Part shown: in pieces, positions 17,443 to 26,810 of the stretch
Layout: each line of letters starts with the position of its first letter
Numbering within the stretch: the first letter of the stretch is position 1
Notes under the pieces: generated by a model
What the model was told of the DNA's origin: nothing
Seen by the model: the letters and a program-made list of their open reading frames with translations, nothing else
The model's database searches: none
Position numbers and translations under genes: made by a program
Source of the DNA: Glaciihabitans sp. INWT7
GTDB lineage: Bacteria; Actinomycetota; Actinomycetes; Actinomycetales; Microbacteriaceae
Assembly (NCBI RefSeq): GCF_014217685.1
Contig: NZ_CP043653.1
Coordinates: 372,001-436,000 of the forward strand
Direction: 5' to 3'
Length of the DNA: 64,000 nt

Positions 17443-18633
17443 TCAGCGGGCACCGAGCAGGTGTTCGATCGCCAGCTGGTTGAGGCGCACGAAGCCGAAA
17501 CCCTTGCCACCGAAATACGATTCGGTATCGAAGTCTTCGAACGCGGCGCGGTCGGCGAGCAGCTCGTCGTAGGTCTCCCCGGCGGAGAGGGTCGTCTCCT
17601 GGATCTGCGCGACGCGCGATGCCGCGAGGGCATCCTGCACCTCGGGGTCCGCCCGGAACGCCGCCGCGCGCTCCTTGAGCAGGAGGTAGGTGCGCATGTT
17701 CGCGGCAGCGGAATCCCAGACGCCGGTGATGTCCTCGGTGCGGGAAGGCTTGTAGTCGAAGTGGCGCGGTCCGTCGTAAGACGGCCCACCATCCGCCCCG
17801 CCATTCTCGAGCAGGTCGACGAGGGCGAAGGCGTTTGCCAGGTCGCCGTGGCCGAAGACCAGGTCCTGGTCGTATTTGATGCCCTTCTGGCCATTGAGGT
17901 CGATGTGGAAGAGCTTGCCCTGGTAGAGCGCCTGCGCGATTCCCGAGGTGAAGTTGAGGCCGGCCATCTGCTCGTGCCCGACCTCCGGGTTGACGCCGAA
18001 GAGCTCAGGGCGCTCGAGCGTCTCGATGAAGGCGATGGCATGACCGACCGTGGGCAGCAGGATGTCGCCGCGCGGCTCATTCGGCTTCGGCTCGATCGCG
18101 AAACGGATGTCGTAGCCCTTGTCGGTCACGTACTGCGCAAAGACGTTCACGGCCTCGCGGTATCGCTCGAGGGCGCCACGGATGTCTTTGGCCGAGTCGT
18201 ACTCCGCACCCTCGCGACCGCCCCACATCACGAAGGTCTTGGCGCCGAGTTCGACGCCGAGCTCGAGCTGCCGCATCGCCTTGCGCATCGCGAAGCGCCG
18301 CACGCCGCGGTCGTTGGAGGTGAAGCCGCCGTCTTTGAACACGGGCGCACTGAACAGGTTGGTGGTGACCATCGGGATGATCATCCCGGTGTCGGAGAGT
18401 GCCTGCTTGAGGCGGTCGATCTGCTTCTGGCGCTCGGCATCCGATGATCCGAAGGGGAACAGGTCGTCGTCGTGGAAGGTGAGGCCGTAGGCGCCGAGTT
18501 CGGCGAGGCGGGTGACGGCCTCGACCACGTCGAGCGGAGGGCGGGTGGGTCCGCCGAAGGGGTCGGATCCGTTGTATCCCACCGTCCACAGGCCGAAGGA
18601 GAACTTATCGTCGCGGGTGGGGGTGCTCGTCAT
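17443..18633 (-). CDS. xylA: Xylose isomerase
   Basis: A 396-residue TIM-barrel isomerase converting D-xylose to D-xylulose with two divalent metal ions. Family motifs are in order: [11 protein letters not shown] (catalytic His), [22 protein letters not shown] (metal-binding Glu), [15 protein letters not shown], and LFHIDLNGQ followed by [12 protein letters not shown]. The length and [10 protein letters not shown] start are those of the actinobacterial class I enzyme. First gene of the xylAB transcript, divergent in function from the ROK gene behind it. A candidate repressor half-site (AATATGTT) is 44-51 bp upstream. Confidence 0.97.
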   Translation of the reverse strand: MTSTPTRDDKFSFGLWTVGYNGSDPFGGPTRPPLDVVEAVTRLAELGAYGLTFHDDDLFPFGSSDAERQKQIDRLKQALSDTGMIIPMVTTNLFSAPVFKDGGFTSNDRGVRRFAMRKAMRQLELGVELGAKTFVMWGGREGAEYDSAKDIRGALERYREAVNVFAQYVTDKGYDIRFAIEPKPNEPRGDILLPTVGHAIAFIETLERPELFGVNPEVGHEQMAGLNFTSGIAQALYQGKLFHIDLNGQKGIKYDQDLVFGHGDLANAFALVDLLENGGADGGPSYDGPRHFDYKPSRTEDITGVWDSAAANMRTYLLLKERAAAFRADPEVQDALAASRVAQIQETTLSAGETYDELLADRAAFEDFDTESYFGGKGFGFVRLNQLAIEHLLGAR

Positions 18634-18676
18634 GATCGCTATCCTTCAACGTCGGTGGTGATTTGTTGGATCTGTG

Positions 18677-18684
18677 AACATATT
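18677..18684 (-). promoter_or_regulatory. Candidate XylR half-site upstream of xylA
   Basis: AATATGTT on the minus strand, preceded by TTCAGT, is the only octamer I find shared between the xylA upstream region and the xylF upstream region (20058-20065). It is AT-rich within GC-rich DNA, as an operator would be. Weak evidence. Confidence 0.3.
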
Positions 18685-18766
18685 ACTGAATTCCTCGTCC
18701 CACGCAATCTCGGCGCCGCCCCGCCCTGTCTAGGCTCTGCCGGAACCACCACGCGGAGCCGGATTC

Positions 18767-19978
18767 CTACGGGGCCGAGCGCAGGGGAAACCCGGCCGGA
18801 TCCGCGAGCAGCGATTCGAAGGCGAGTTCGCCGGCGCCGATCATGAGGAGGTCATCCGCGAGCTCCGAAGGGATGATCTGCACGCAGTCGAATGAGGCAG
18901 CGAGTGCGCTGTTCCGGCCGAAATCCCGCAGTCGCGCCGGCTGGGCCGACTGAAGCGCAGCAAGGAATCCCCCGAGCACGATCAGCTTGGGGTTGAGCAG
19001 ATTGACCACATTGCGCAGCGCGACGATGAGCATGTCGAGTTGCCGCGTGACTTCGGCAGCCACCCGAGGGTCGGTGCTCGACGCGAGAGCAGCCGCCAAC
19101 CGGCCGACGGATTGCGACGAGAGGCCGGTGACCTCGAGCAGGCGGTCGCGACGCACCTCGGTCTCCAGGCATCCGAATGCGCCGCAGTGGCAGGCGATGC
19201 CGGTGGGATTCACCATGGTGTGGCCGAGCTCGCCGGCGTATCCCGCGGTGCCCAGAAGCGGCACTCCACCGGTGATGATTCCTCCACCGATGCCGCTCGC
19301 CCCACCGTTGACGTAGATGAGATCGGAGACCGCCCTTCCGCTTCCGAAAGAGCTTTCCGCCAGCGCGCCGAGATGAGCGTCGTTCGCGGCCCAGACGGGA
19401 AGACCCGTCACCTGCTGCAACATCTCGGCGAATGGTTCGCCGCGCCAGCCGAGGTGTGGCGCAAGGCGCACCAGCCCATCGGTCTCACGAACGAGCCCGG
19501 GCACGGCCACTCCGACTCCGGCGATGCGGTGCTCGAGAGTGAGCTCGGGCCGCAGGCCGTCGAGGATCTGAGCCGTCACCCGCACGGCGTCGGATGCGGT
19601 CGGTGGGCTGGTGAGCTGGTGCCTCTCAGTGCGCAAGACCCTGCCGCCGAGACCGACCACGCCGACGGTTATGGCATCGATCTCGGGGTTCACGGCGATT
19701 CCGACCGGGGTGGAACTCGGTCTGACCATCGGGCTGGGTCGCCCGACCTGGTTCGTGGATTCCGCGCTCTCCTCACGCACCAGATCGTGCTCGACCAGTT
19801 CGGAGACGAGGGCGGCGATGGTGGATCGGTTGAGACCCATCGCCTGAGTGAGCTGGGAGCGGCTCAACCCCCGCGTGCGGTGAACCAGCCCGAGGATCGT
19901 CGAGAGGTTGTGTCGACGCACGTGGTCGTTGCTGTTCCCGCGGGTTCCCGCCGAAGGCTCCGCGAGGCTCATTCCCAC
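18767..19978 (-). CDS. xylR: ROK-family repressor of the xylose locus
   Basis: A 403-residue ROK transcriptional regulator. The N-terminal winged HTH (TRGLSRSQLTQAMGLNRSTIAALVSELVEHDLV, about residues 35-67) precedes a sugar-kinase-like domain with GGASGIGGGIITGGVPLLGTAGYAGELGH and the zinc motif (CHCGAFGCLE). It lies between xylAB and the xylFGH-like importer, divergent from the importer, the usual place for actinobacterial XylR. It is expected to release DNA on binding xylose; that is inference from family and context. Confidence 0.88.
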   Translation of the reverse strand: MGMSLAEPSAGTRGNSNDHVRRHNLSTILGLVHRTRGLSRSQLTQAMGLNRSTIAALVSELVEHDLVREESAESTNQVGRPSPMVRPSSTPVGIAVNPEIDAITVGVVGLGGRVLRTERHQLTSPPTASDAVRVTAQILDGLRPELTLEHRIAGVGVAVPGLVRETDGLVRLAPHLGWRGEPFAEMLQQVTGLPVWAANDAHLGALAESSFGSGRAVSDLIYVNGGASGIGGGIITGGVPLLGTAGYAGELGHTMVNPTGIACHCGAFGCLETEVRRDRLLEVTGLSSQSVGRLAAALASSTDPRVAAEVTRQLDMLIVALRNVVNLLNPKLIVLGGFLAALQSAQPARLRDFGRNSALAASFDCVQIIPSELADDLLMIGAGELAFESLLADPAGFPLRSAP

Positions 19979-20057
19979 AACCTACTCGTTTCATCGAGGA
20001 CGGGATCCCGCTCGGTCTTGTCCCCGGTCGAAATCGGTTATCAAAACGTTACAGCGG

Positions 20058-20065
20058 AATATGTT
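20058..20065 (+). promoter_or_regulatory. Candidate XylR half-site upstream of the xylF-like gene
   Basis: AATATGTT here matches the octamer upstream of xylA. It sits in the 185-bp gap between the divergent ROK gene and the binding-protein gene, near an AACGTT palindrome (20045-20050). Weak evidence. Confidence 0.3.
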
Positions 20066-20163
20066 GCGATAGGCGCGATATTGCTTCACACTTCATCTGC
20101 CATCGCTCAATGCAGAGTGTGGACACTGAGGAGTGCATTCCTTCCGACCAGAAAGGGAGCGAA

Positions 20164-21243
20164 ATGAAGTCTTCTTCATGGATCTCTGTCGCCGTCGTCG
20201 TATCCGCCTCAGCACTGCTGCTCAGCGGGTGTGCCTCGAGCGGAAACAGCAGCGGTGGTTCCGACACCTCCAAGCGCGCGTGCGTCATTCTTCCGGATTC
20301 GTCTTCGTCCCCTCGGTGGGAGAACGGCGACCGCCCGGCCCTCGACAAGGCATTCACCGATGCGGGATTCACCGCCGACATCCAGAACGCCCAGGGTGAC
20401 ACCAACAAGTACGCCACTCTCGCCGATCAGGAACTCACCAAGGGCTGCGGCGTGATGATCCTCGTCGACTACAACGGCGCCGCCGTCGCCGTGACGCAGA
20501 AAGCCCAGAAGCAGGGCATCCCGGTGATCGCCTACGACCGACCCATCACGACCGGGTCGAAGGACTCGCCCTCGATGCTCGCCGACTACTACGTCTCCTT
20601 TGACAACGAGAAGGTCGGTGCCCTCGAGGGTCAGTCGATCGTCGACGGTCTCAAGGCGGCAGGCAAGGACCCCGCGAGCGCGGTGGTGGTGTACATGGGT
20701 GGTGACCCGACGGACGGAAACGCGAAGCTGTTCCACGATGGCGCCGCAAAGGTGATGGGCGATGCCGGGATCAAGCCCGCGGCCGAACCGGTCGGAGTCT
20801 GGGACGGCGACAAGTCGGCGACCAACTTCGAACAGGCGCTGACCTCGCTCGGTGGCAAAGTCGACGCGGTGTGGGTCGCCAACGACACCAACGCTGCCGG
20901 TGTCATCACCATCCTCGACAAGAACGGTCTCACCGTGCCGGTCTCCGGGCAGGATGCATCGGTCGCCGGTTTGCAGAACGTGCTGCTCGGAAAGCAGTCG
21001 GCGACGGTGTACAAGCCGTTCAAGCTCGAGGCGAGCGCTGCGTCCGACCTGGCGATCCAGTTGCTGAAGGGCAAGAAGCCGGCTGCCGCCACTCAGCTCT
21101 ACGGCAAGCCGTTCATCGCTGTCACTCCGATCCTGGTGACCGCCGACAAGGTGCAGAGCGTCGTCGACGCGGGAGACGCGAAGGCGTCCGACATCTGCAC
21201 CGCTGATGTGGCTGCTGCATGCACAAAGAACGGCGTGAAGTAG
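20164..21243 (+). CDS. xylF: Xylose-type sugar-binding lipoprotein (CUT2)
   Basis: A 359-residue periplasmic-binding-protein family 4 lipoprotein. The signal peptide ends in LLSGC (Cys at about residue 20), then a Ser/Gly linker. The mature domain (CVILPDSSSSPRWENGDRPALDKAFTDAGF, GIPVIAYDRPI, VWVANDTNAAGVITIL) resembles XylF. AAAGGGAG about 5 nt before the ATG at 20164 decides the start over one at 20110. First gene of the importer operon in the xylose locus. Xylose as substrate is inferred from the adjacent xylA, xylB and ROK genes. Confidence 0.88.
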   Translation: MKSSSWISVAVVVSASALLLSGCASSGNSSGGSDTSKRACVILPDSSSSPRWENGDRPALDKAFTDAGFTADIQNAQGDTNKYATLADQELTKGCGVMILVDYNGAAVAVTQKAQKQGIPVIAYDRPITTGSKDSPSMLADYYVSFDNEKVGALEGQSIVDGLKAAGKDPASAVVVYMGGDPTDGNAKLFHDGAAKVMGDAGIKPAAEPVGVWDGDKSATNFEQALTSLGGKVDAVWVANDTNAAGVITILDKNGLTVPVSGQDASVAGLQNVLLGKQSATVYKPFKLEASAASDLAIQLLKGKKPAAATQLYGKPFIAVTPILVTADKVQSVVDAGDAKASDICTADVAAACTKNGVK

Positions 21244-21284
21244 GCCCACCACCGACCCCTCAGCGGGTCACCCAACAGGAAGCT

Positions 21285-21315
21285 CCGCGCCGGGTTCGTG
21301 TGGTTCACGGCGCGG
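21285..21315 (+). terminator. Intercistronic hairpin 1 after the xylF-like gene
   Basis: CCGCGCCG (21285-21292) pairs perfectly with CGGCGCGG (21308-21315), followed by GGTCTTTCT. It may be a partial Rho-independent terminator keeping binding-protein mRNA more abundant than that of the downstream ATPase. Confidence 0.55.
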
Positions 21316-21327
21316 GGTCTTTCTGAC

Positions 21328-21363
21328 GCTGCGGCGATGCGATGACCATCGCATCGCCGCAGC
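21328..21363 (+). terminator. Intercistronic hairpin 2 (17-bp perfect stem)
   Basis: The arm at 21328-21344 (gctgcggcgatgcgatg) is perfectly complementary to 21347-21363, with only 2 nt between, so the loop must open to about 6 nt. It is the second hairpin in 80 bp before the ATPase gene and probably an mRNA-stability or attenuation element. Confidence 0.6.
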
Positions 21364-21398
21364 ACCGACGTCAGCGGTGTCAACGGAAAGGAACTGTC

Positions 21399-22151
21399 AT
21401 GGATGAGCCGATCATCGAATTGACGAATGTCAAGAAGAGCTTCGGGCCGGTGAGTGTGCTCAAGGGGGTCTCTCTGAAGGTCTATCCGGGCAAGATCACC
21501 GCCCTGGTCGGCGACAACGGCGCGGGTAAATCCACCCTCATCAAAGGGCTGGCCGGTGTTCAGCCCTACGACGAGGGTGAAGTGCGCTTCGAGGGGGTTG
21601 AGGTAGCCCTCCACAATCCCCGCGAGGCCACTCATCTCGGCATCGAAGTCGTCTACCAGGACCTGGCGCTGTGCGACAACCTCGACATCGTGCAGAACAT
21701 GTTCCTCGGTCGTGAAGAGACGGAGTTCGGCACCTTCGATGAGGGGCGGATGGAACGCGAGGCCTCCGAGACGCTTCAGTCCCTCGCAGTTCGCACCGTC
21801 AAATCCGTGCGCCAGAAGGTGTCGTCGCTGTCGGGAGGGCAGCGTCAGACCGTCGCGATCGCCCGCTCCGTGCTCAAGTCGGCGAAGGTCGTGATCCTCG
21901 ATGAACCGACGGCCGCCCTCGGAGTGGCGCAGACCGAACAGGTGCTGGCTCTGGTCACGAGGTTGGCCGAGCGCGGAGTCGGAGTGCTCATGATCAGCCA
22001 CAATCTGGTCGACGTCTTCCAGGTCGCCGACTACATCAACGTGCTCTATCTGGGGCAGATGGTCGCTTCGGTGGAGACTTCGAAGACGACGAGCGACGAT
22101 GTCGTCGGATACATCACCGGAAGCAAGACCTACACGGAGGTGCCCGCGTGA
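21399..22151 (+). CDS. Half-size sugar ABC importer ATPase (XylG-like, single NBD)
   Basis: A 250-residue ATP-binding protein with one nucleotide-binding domain: Walker A GDNGAGKST (about residue 36), signature LSGGQRQTVAIARS, Walker [12 protein letters not shown] and switch His in MISHNL. Classical XylG/RbsA have two fused NBDs (~500 residues), so here a homodimer is expected. AAAGGAAC before the ATG at 21399 sets the start. It overlaps the permease start by 4 nt (GTGA). Confidence 0.92.
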   Translation: MDEPIIELTNVKKSFGPVSVLKGVSLKVYPGKITALVGDNGAGKSTLIKGLAGVQPYDEGEVRFEGVEVALHNPREATHLGIEVVYQDLALCDNLDIVQNMFLGREETEFGTFDEGRMEREASETLQSLAVRTVKSVRQKVSSLSGGQRQTVAIARSVLKSAKVVILDEPTAALGVAQTEQVLALVTRLAERGVGVLMISHNLVDVFQVADYINVLYLGQMVASVETSKTTSDDVVGYITGSKTYTEVPA

Positions 22152-23431
22152 GCGCGATCGCTTCGTCCGATGCCCGTGCCGCCGAGGCCAGCGCGCCAGG
22201 CCCGATCGGCAGTGGACAGGATGGCGGGCTCCGCGACCAGGCGACCGCCTACTTGCAGCGCATCCGCAGCGGCGAGATGGGGGCGCTTCCCGCGGTCGCC
22301 GGATTCGTGGTGCTCTGCGTTCTCTTCACGGTGCTGAGCCCGTACTTCCTCACCGAACGGAACTTCGCCAACCTGCTCACCCAGGCGGCGACACTCGTGA
22401 TGCTCGCGATGGCCCTGGTCTTCGTGATCTTGCTGGGGGAGATCGACCTCTCGGCCGGAGTCACCTCCGGCGTGGCGATGTCGCTCTTCGTGGTGCTCTC
22501 GAACCCCGGCGGAATCGCGATGAACTGGATTCTCGCCCTGCTGATCTCCCTGGTCACCGGATTGGCGATCGGCCTGTTCATCGGGTTCTTCGTCGCGCGG
22601 GTCGGGATCCCCTCCTTCGTCGTGACCCTCGGATTGTTCCTCGGCTTCCAGGGGCTCCAGCTGATCATCATCGGCGACGGCGGGCTCTACCGGATTCAGC
22701 AGCCCGAGATCCTCGCGATCCAGAACAGCAATCTGCCGGTGTGGGCCGGATGGGTGATGCTCGGCGTCATCCTCGCAATCTCCCTCTTGACGACGCTCCT
22801 CGATCGACGTCGACGCACTCGCGCGGGGGTTGCCAACCGCACGATCTCGTTGCTGTGGATCCGTCTCGCCGTGATCGCTGTCATCGGCGGGGTGGTCATC
22901 GCCCTGCTCAGCCAGAATCGAGGCACGGGCTTCCTGGCCGTCTCGGGTGTGCCGATAGTGGTGCCGATCACCCTGTTCATCCTTTGGATCGGAACCTTCG
23001 TGCTCGACCGGACCAAATTCGGTCGCTACCTCTATGCCGTGGGTGGCAACCCCGAGGCAGCTCGCCGATCCGGGATCAAGGTCGTCGGTATCAAATGGGC
23101 TGCCTTCGCCGTCTGTTCGACCCTTGCGGTGATATCGGGGGTCTTCAGCGCGAGCAAGGTCGGATCGGTGGACGCAGCGTTCGGCCGTGACATCGTGCTC
23201 AGCGGGGTCGCCGCGGCCGTGGTCGGCGGGGTCAGTCTCTTCGGAGGCCGCGGGCGACTCATCCACGGCGCGATCGGCGCTCTGGTGATCGCGGTGATCA
23301 CCAACGGGCTTGGGCTGCTCAATCTGCCCGGCGGCGTCAACTTCCTCGTCACCGGCGGGGTGCTCATCCTTGCCGCGACGATCGATGCCGTGTCCCGGGT
23401 GAGGGCCGGTGGTTCACTCACGAGGAGGTAG
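22148..23431 (+). CDS. xylH: Xylose-type ABC importer permease (XylH-like)
   Basis: A 427-residue BPD_transp_2 permease with a long polar N-terminus (~45 residues) and about ten to twelve hydrophobic segments. LLGEIDLSAGVTSG and GGVSLFGGRGRLIHG are the conserved CUT2 loops. A basic insert (LDRRRRTRAGVANR, ~residues 218-231) divides the two halves, as in XylH. GTG start overlapping the ATPase stop. With the ATPase dimer and the XylF-like lipoprotein it forms the complete xylose importer. Confidence 0.9.
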   Translation: MSAIASSDARAAEASAPGPIGSGQDGGLRDQATAYLQRIRSGEMGALPAVAGFVVLCVLFTVLSPYFLTERNFANLLTQAATLVMLAMALVFVILLGEIDLSAGVTSGVAMSLFVVLSNPGGIAMNWILALLISLVTGLAIGLFIGFFVARVGIPSFVVTLGLFLGFQGLQLIIIGDGGLYRIQQPEILAIQNSNLPVWAGWVMLGVILAISLLTTLLDRRRRTRAGVANRTISLLWIRLAVIAVIGGVVIALLSQNRGTGFLAVSGVPIVVPITLFILWIGTFVLDRTKFGRYLYAVGGNPEAARRSGIKVVGIKWAAFAVCSTLAVISGVFSASKVGSVDAAFGRDIVLSGVAAAVVGGVSLFGGRGRLIHGAIGALVIAVITNGLGLLNLPGGVNFLVTGGVLILAATIDAVSRVRAGGSLTRR

Positions 23432-23531
23432 GGCCGATTCGCGATCCCCTACGGCGGCTCAGCCCGCGTCGCCGGCCCGGGGTCTATGCGACTTCGGGAA
23501 TAGTCTGCGGCCGAGCCTGTTGTCCCTCTAA

Positions 23532-24761
23532 GTGACCACGACCCTGCACCCCGGCGATTCCCTGTCGCGGCGCCAGCGACTCGTCTACGTGCTCGTGCTC
23601 GGAGCGCTCACCGCGCTCGGGCCGTTCACCGTGGATCTGTACCTTCCCGCCTTTCCGGCCCTCCAGAGCGATCTCGGCGTATCGAAAGCACTCATCCAGC
23701 TGACGCTCACGGCCACGACCATCGGTTTCGGTGTCGGCCAGCTGCTCGTCGGTCCCTGGAGCGACAAGGTCGGCCGACGCATCCCGCTCATCGTGGCGAG
23801 CTCGGTTCACGTGCTCGCCAGTCTCGGCGCGTCGCTCTCACCCGACATCGTCTGGCTGGGCTTCTTCCGGGTGCTGCAGGGGATGGGCGCTGCTGCCGGA
23901 GGAGTGGTGGCGATGGCTCTGGTGCGCGACCTCTTTGGAGGTGTGCCCCTCGTGCGGATGCTGTCGAGGCTGGCCCTGGTGAGCGGACTCGCGCCGATCC
24001 TCGCGCCCGTCATCGGGTCTCAGCTCTTGCGCTTCGTCGACTGGCGGGGCATCTTCGTCTTCCTCACGGCCTACGGCGTGCTTGTGGTGATCGCCGCGGT
24101 GTTCTTCATCGTCGAGACCCTGCCGCGGGATCGACGCACAGACAGGGGGCACAGCACGGCCCGCGAACGATACGGGGCGATCTTCAGCGACCGGGTGTTC
24201 GTCGGTGTGGCCATCATCGGGGCGATGAGTTTCTCGGGACTCTTCGCCTACCTCTCCGCGTCATCGTTTCTGTTCCAGGATGTCTACGGGCTCTCCGCCC
24301 AGCAGTTCGGTCTGCTATTCGCCATCAACTCGCTCGGAGTCGTCGCCGGGGTGCAGATCAGTTCGCGGCTGGCCCGCCGCATCGGCCCGCAGTGGATCCT
24401 CGCCTGCTCGACGGCGGTGCTGCTGGTCTCGTCTCTGACGATCGTGGTACTCGACTCGCTGCACGTCGGGCTGCTCGGCATCCTCATCCCCCTGTGGTTC
24501 TTCATCGCCGCCTGCGGGTTCGGCTTTCCGCTCGTGCAGGTGCTCGGACTGGTGAATCACGCCGGGGAGGCTGCGACAGCGGCATCCGTTCTCGGAGCGG
24601 TGAACTTCGGGCTCGCCGGCCTGATCTCGCCGATCGTCGGCCTGTTCGGCATCCACAATGCGGTGCCGATGGGAACCGTCATGGCCTCCACGGCCGCGAT
24701 CTCGGTGCTCGCTCTGTGGTTCGTCGTGCGCCCGCGCACCGTACCGGCACTCGGGCACTGA
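23532..24761 (+). CDS. Bcr/CflA-family MFS drug-efflux transporter
   Basis: A 409-residue major-facilitator protein with 12 predicted membrane helices. The N-terminal LGALTALGPFTVDLYLPAFPAL is the Bcr/CflA (DHA1) signature, and GPWSDKVGRRIPL is the MFS motif A loop after helix 2. The GTG at 23532 fits the start. Predicted proton-coupled export of drugs or metabolites from the cytoplasm; the substrate is unknown. It stands alone after the xylose operon. Confidence 0.9.
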   Translation: MTTTLHPGDSLSRRQRLVYVLVLGALTALGPFTVDLYLPAFPALQSDLGVSKALIQLTLTATTIGFGVGQLLVGPWSDKVGRRIPLIVASSVHVLASLGASLSPDIVWLGFFRVLQGMGAAAGGVVAMALVRDLFGGVPLVRMLSRLALVSGLAPILAPVIGSQLLRFVDWRGIFVFLTAYGVLVVIAAVFFIVETLPRDRRTDRGHSTARERYGAIFSDRVFVGVAIIGAMSFSGLFAYLSASSFLFQDVYGLSAQQFGLLFAINSLGVVAGVQISSRLARRIGPQWILACSTAVLLVSSLTIVVLDSLHVGLLGILIPLWFFIAACGFGFPLVQVLGLVNHAGEAATAASVLGAVNFGLAGLISPIVGLFGIHNAVPMGTVMASTAAISVLALWFVVRPRTVPALGH

Positions 24762-24809
24762 GAAAGCAAGCCCTCGATCCAGTTCCGGATGGTTCTGTAG
24801 CGTTGGAGT

Positions 24810-25523
24810 ATGCCTAACATCGTTCGACCAGAGTCCGCTCCCGAGCAGCAGGCAGCGCGCGTCAGCCGCCGCTGGCCGCTGGTGAGCGGAGGGATGGCGG
24901 TGCTGCTCGTCGCCGCTCTCGGCGCGATCATCGCCTACCGCGACAACAACCTGCCGTTCTCATTCGATCTCGCCTTCCTCGGCGAGCTGGTGGAGCATCG
25001 CTCGCCCTTCTGGACCGTGCCGGCGCTGGTGATGAACAACATCGGCGCGGGCATCATCGGCGTCTTCATCGTTCCGATCGCCATCTCGCTGCTCTTCCTC
25101 CTGTTCCGGATGAAGTGGGCCGCGCTCTACTTCCTGATCGCGACGATCGTGAGCGCCGGTCTCGTGCAGCTGCTCAAGAACACCTTCGATCGCCCGCGGC
25201 CGGAGGACATCCTGGTCACCGCGGATCCCGGGTCATTCCCCTCCGGGCATACGGCGAACGCGGCGACGATGGCGGTTGTGCTCGCTCTCGTGCTCCGTCG
25301 GGTCTGGATCTGGGCTGCCGGCACCATCTATACGGTCATCATGTTGCTCAGCCGCACCTACCTCGGCGCGCATTGGCTGAGCGACACCATCGGAGGTCTC
25401 GTGCTCGGCAGCGCCGTCGCCGTGATCGTCTGGGCACCCCTCGCCCATCGACTGCTCATCGAGCGCGAGGGCCGCATCGGGCCGGTCAAACCCATCGTGA
25501 CCGAATCTGCCGCCACCCGCTAG
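24810..25523 (+). CDS. PAP2-superfamily membrane phosphatase
   Basis: A 237-residue membrane protein with about six hydrophobic segments. The three phosphatase motifs are intact: KNTFDRPRP (about residue 127), PSGHT (about 146) and SRTYLGAHWLSD (about 183-194). Such enzymes dephosphorylate lipid phosphates such as phosphatidic acid or undecaprenyl pyrophosphate on the outer face of the membrane. It starts 48 bp after the MFS gene; no functional link is evident. Confidence 0.9.
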   Translation: MPNIVRPESAPEQQAARVSRRWPLVSGGMAVLLVAALGAIIAYRDNNLPFSFDLAFLGELVEHRSPFWTVPALVMNNIGAGIIGVFIVPIAISLLFLLFRMKWAALYFLIATIVSAGLVQLLKNTFDRPRPEDILVTADPGSFPSGHTANAATMAVVLALVLRRVWIWAAGTIYTVIMLLSRTYLGAHWLSDTIGGLVLGSAVAVIVWAPLAHRLLIEREGRIGPVKPIVTESAATR

Positions 25524-25532
25524 CGTTATGAC

Positions 25533-26810
25533 ATGAGAATCCTCCTCGTCGGCGCCGGAGGCGTCGGCAACGCGATCGCGAAGATCGCCGCCCGACGTAC
25601 CTTCTTCGAGACGATGGTCGTGTGCGACTACGACCTCGCCCGCGCCGAGGCGACGATCGCCTGGATCGAGGCGAAGCACGGCCCACAGGGGGACCGTTTC
25701 GTCGCCGCGAAGATCGACGCCTCCGACCCGGATGATGTGGCGGCGGTGGCGAGGGCGCACACCATCAGTCACGTGATGAACGCGGTCGAGCCGAAGTTCG
25801 TGCCGACGATCTTCGCGGGCGCGCTCGCCGCCGGTGCGGACTACCTCGACATGGCGATGAGCCTGTCGGAGCCGCATCCCACCGAGCCGTATTCCGAGAC
25901 CGGCGTGAAGCTCGGCGACGACCAGTTCGCGCAGGCACCCGACTGGGAGACGGCCGGTCGCCTCGCCCTCGTGGGCATGGGAGTGGAGCCCGGGCTGAGC
26001 GACGTGTTCGCCCGCTATGCCGCCGACCACCTGTTCACCGAGATCGACGAACTCGGGGTGCGTGACGGCGCGAACCTCGTGGTTCGAGACGACCTCGGAA
26101 ACGAGATCTTCGCGCCGTCTTTCAGCATCTGGACCACGATCGAGGAGTGCCTGAACCCCCCGGTGATCTGGGAGAAGGATCGCGGGTGGTACGCCACCGA
26201 GCCTTTCAGCGACCCGGAGGTCTTCGACTTTCCCGGCGGCATCGGCCCGGTCGAGTGCGTGAACGTGGAGCACGAGGAGGTGCTGCTCATGCCGCGATGG
26301 GTCGACGCCAAGCGCGCGACCTTCAAGTACGGTCTCGGCAACGAATTCATCGGCATCCTCAAGACGCTGCATCAGCTCGGGCTGGACAAGACCGCGCCGG
26401 TGCGCGTGCGGTCAGCTAATGGCCCTGTGGAAGTGGCTCCGCGCGATGTCGTCGCGGCCGGACTGCCCGATCCGGCAAGTCTCGGGCCACGGATGAGCGG
26501 CAAGACCTGCGCCGGACTGTGGGTGACCGGACGCGGCCTCGATGGAGAGCCGAAGGCCGTCTACCTCTATCACGTGGCAGACAACGAGTGGACGATGGCC
26601 GAATACGAGGCTCAGTGCGTGGTCTGGCAGACCGCGCTGAACCCGGTGATCGCGCTGGAACTGCTCGCGTCCGGAACCTGGTCGGGCACCGGTGTTCTCG
26701 GCCCGGAGGCTTTCGACGCCGAGCCCTTCCTCGAGTTGATGGCTCGCCCGGAAGCAGACGACGGATACGGCCAGGAATGGGGCCTCGAGGACCGCACCGT
26801 GGCGGTGTGA
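25533..26810 (+). CDS. Saccharopine dehydrogenase-like oxidoreductase
   Basis: A 425-residue protein with an N-terminal Rossmann domain (MRILLVGAGGVGNAIAKIAA) and a C-terminal domain of the Sacchrp_dh family (GGIGPVECVNVEHEEVLLMPRWVDAKRATFKYGLG). It probably catalyses an NAD(P)-linked reaction on an amino acid or imine adduct. It overlaps the downstream enolase-superfamily gene by 4 nt, so the two act together, perhaps in conversion or racemisation of an N-substituted amino acid. The length is between bacterial Lys9-like and carboxynorspermidine-type enzymes; the substrate is unknown. Confidence 0.85.
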   Translation: MRILLVGAGGVGNAIAKIAARRTFFETMVVCDYDLARAEATIAWIEAKHGPQGDRFVAAKIDASDPDDVAAVARAHTISHVMNAVEPKFVPTIFAGALAAGADYLDMAMSLSEPHPTEPYSETGVKLGDDQFAQAPDWETAGRLALVGMGVEPGLSDVFARYAADHLFTEIDELGVRDGANLVVRDDLGNEIFAPSFSIWTTIEECLNPPVIWEKDRGWYATEPFSDPEVFDFPGGIGPVECVNVEHEEVLLMPRWVDAKRATFKYGLGNEFIGILKTLHQLGLDKTAPVRVRSANGPVEVAPRDVVAAGLPDPASLGPRMSGKTCAGLWVTGRGLDGEPKAVYLYHVADNEWTMAEYEAQCVVWQTALNPVIALELLASGTWSGTGVLGPEAFDAEPFLELMARPEADDGYGQEWGLEDRTVAV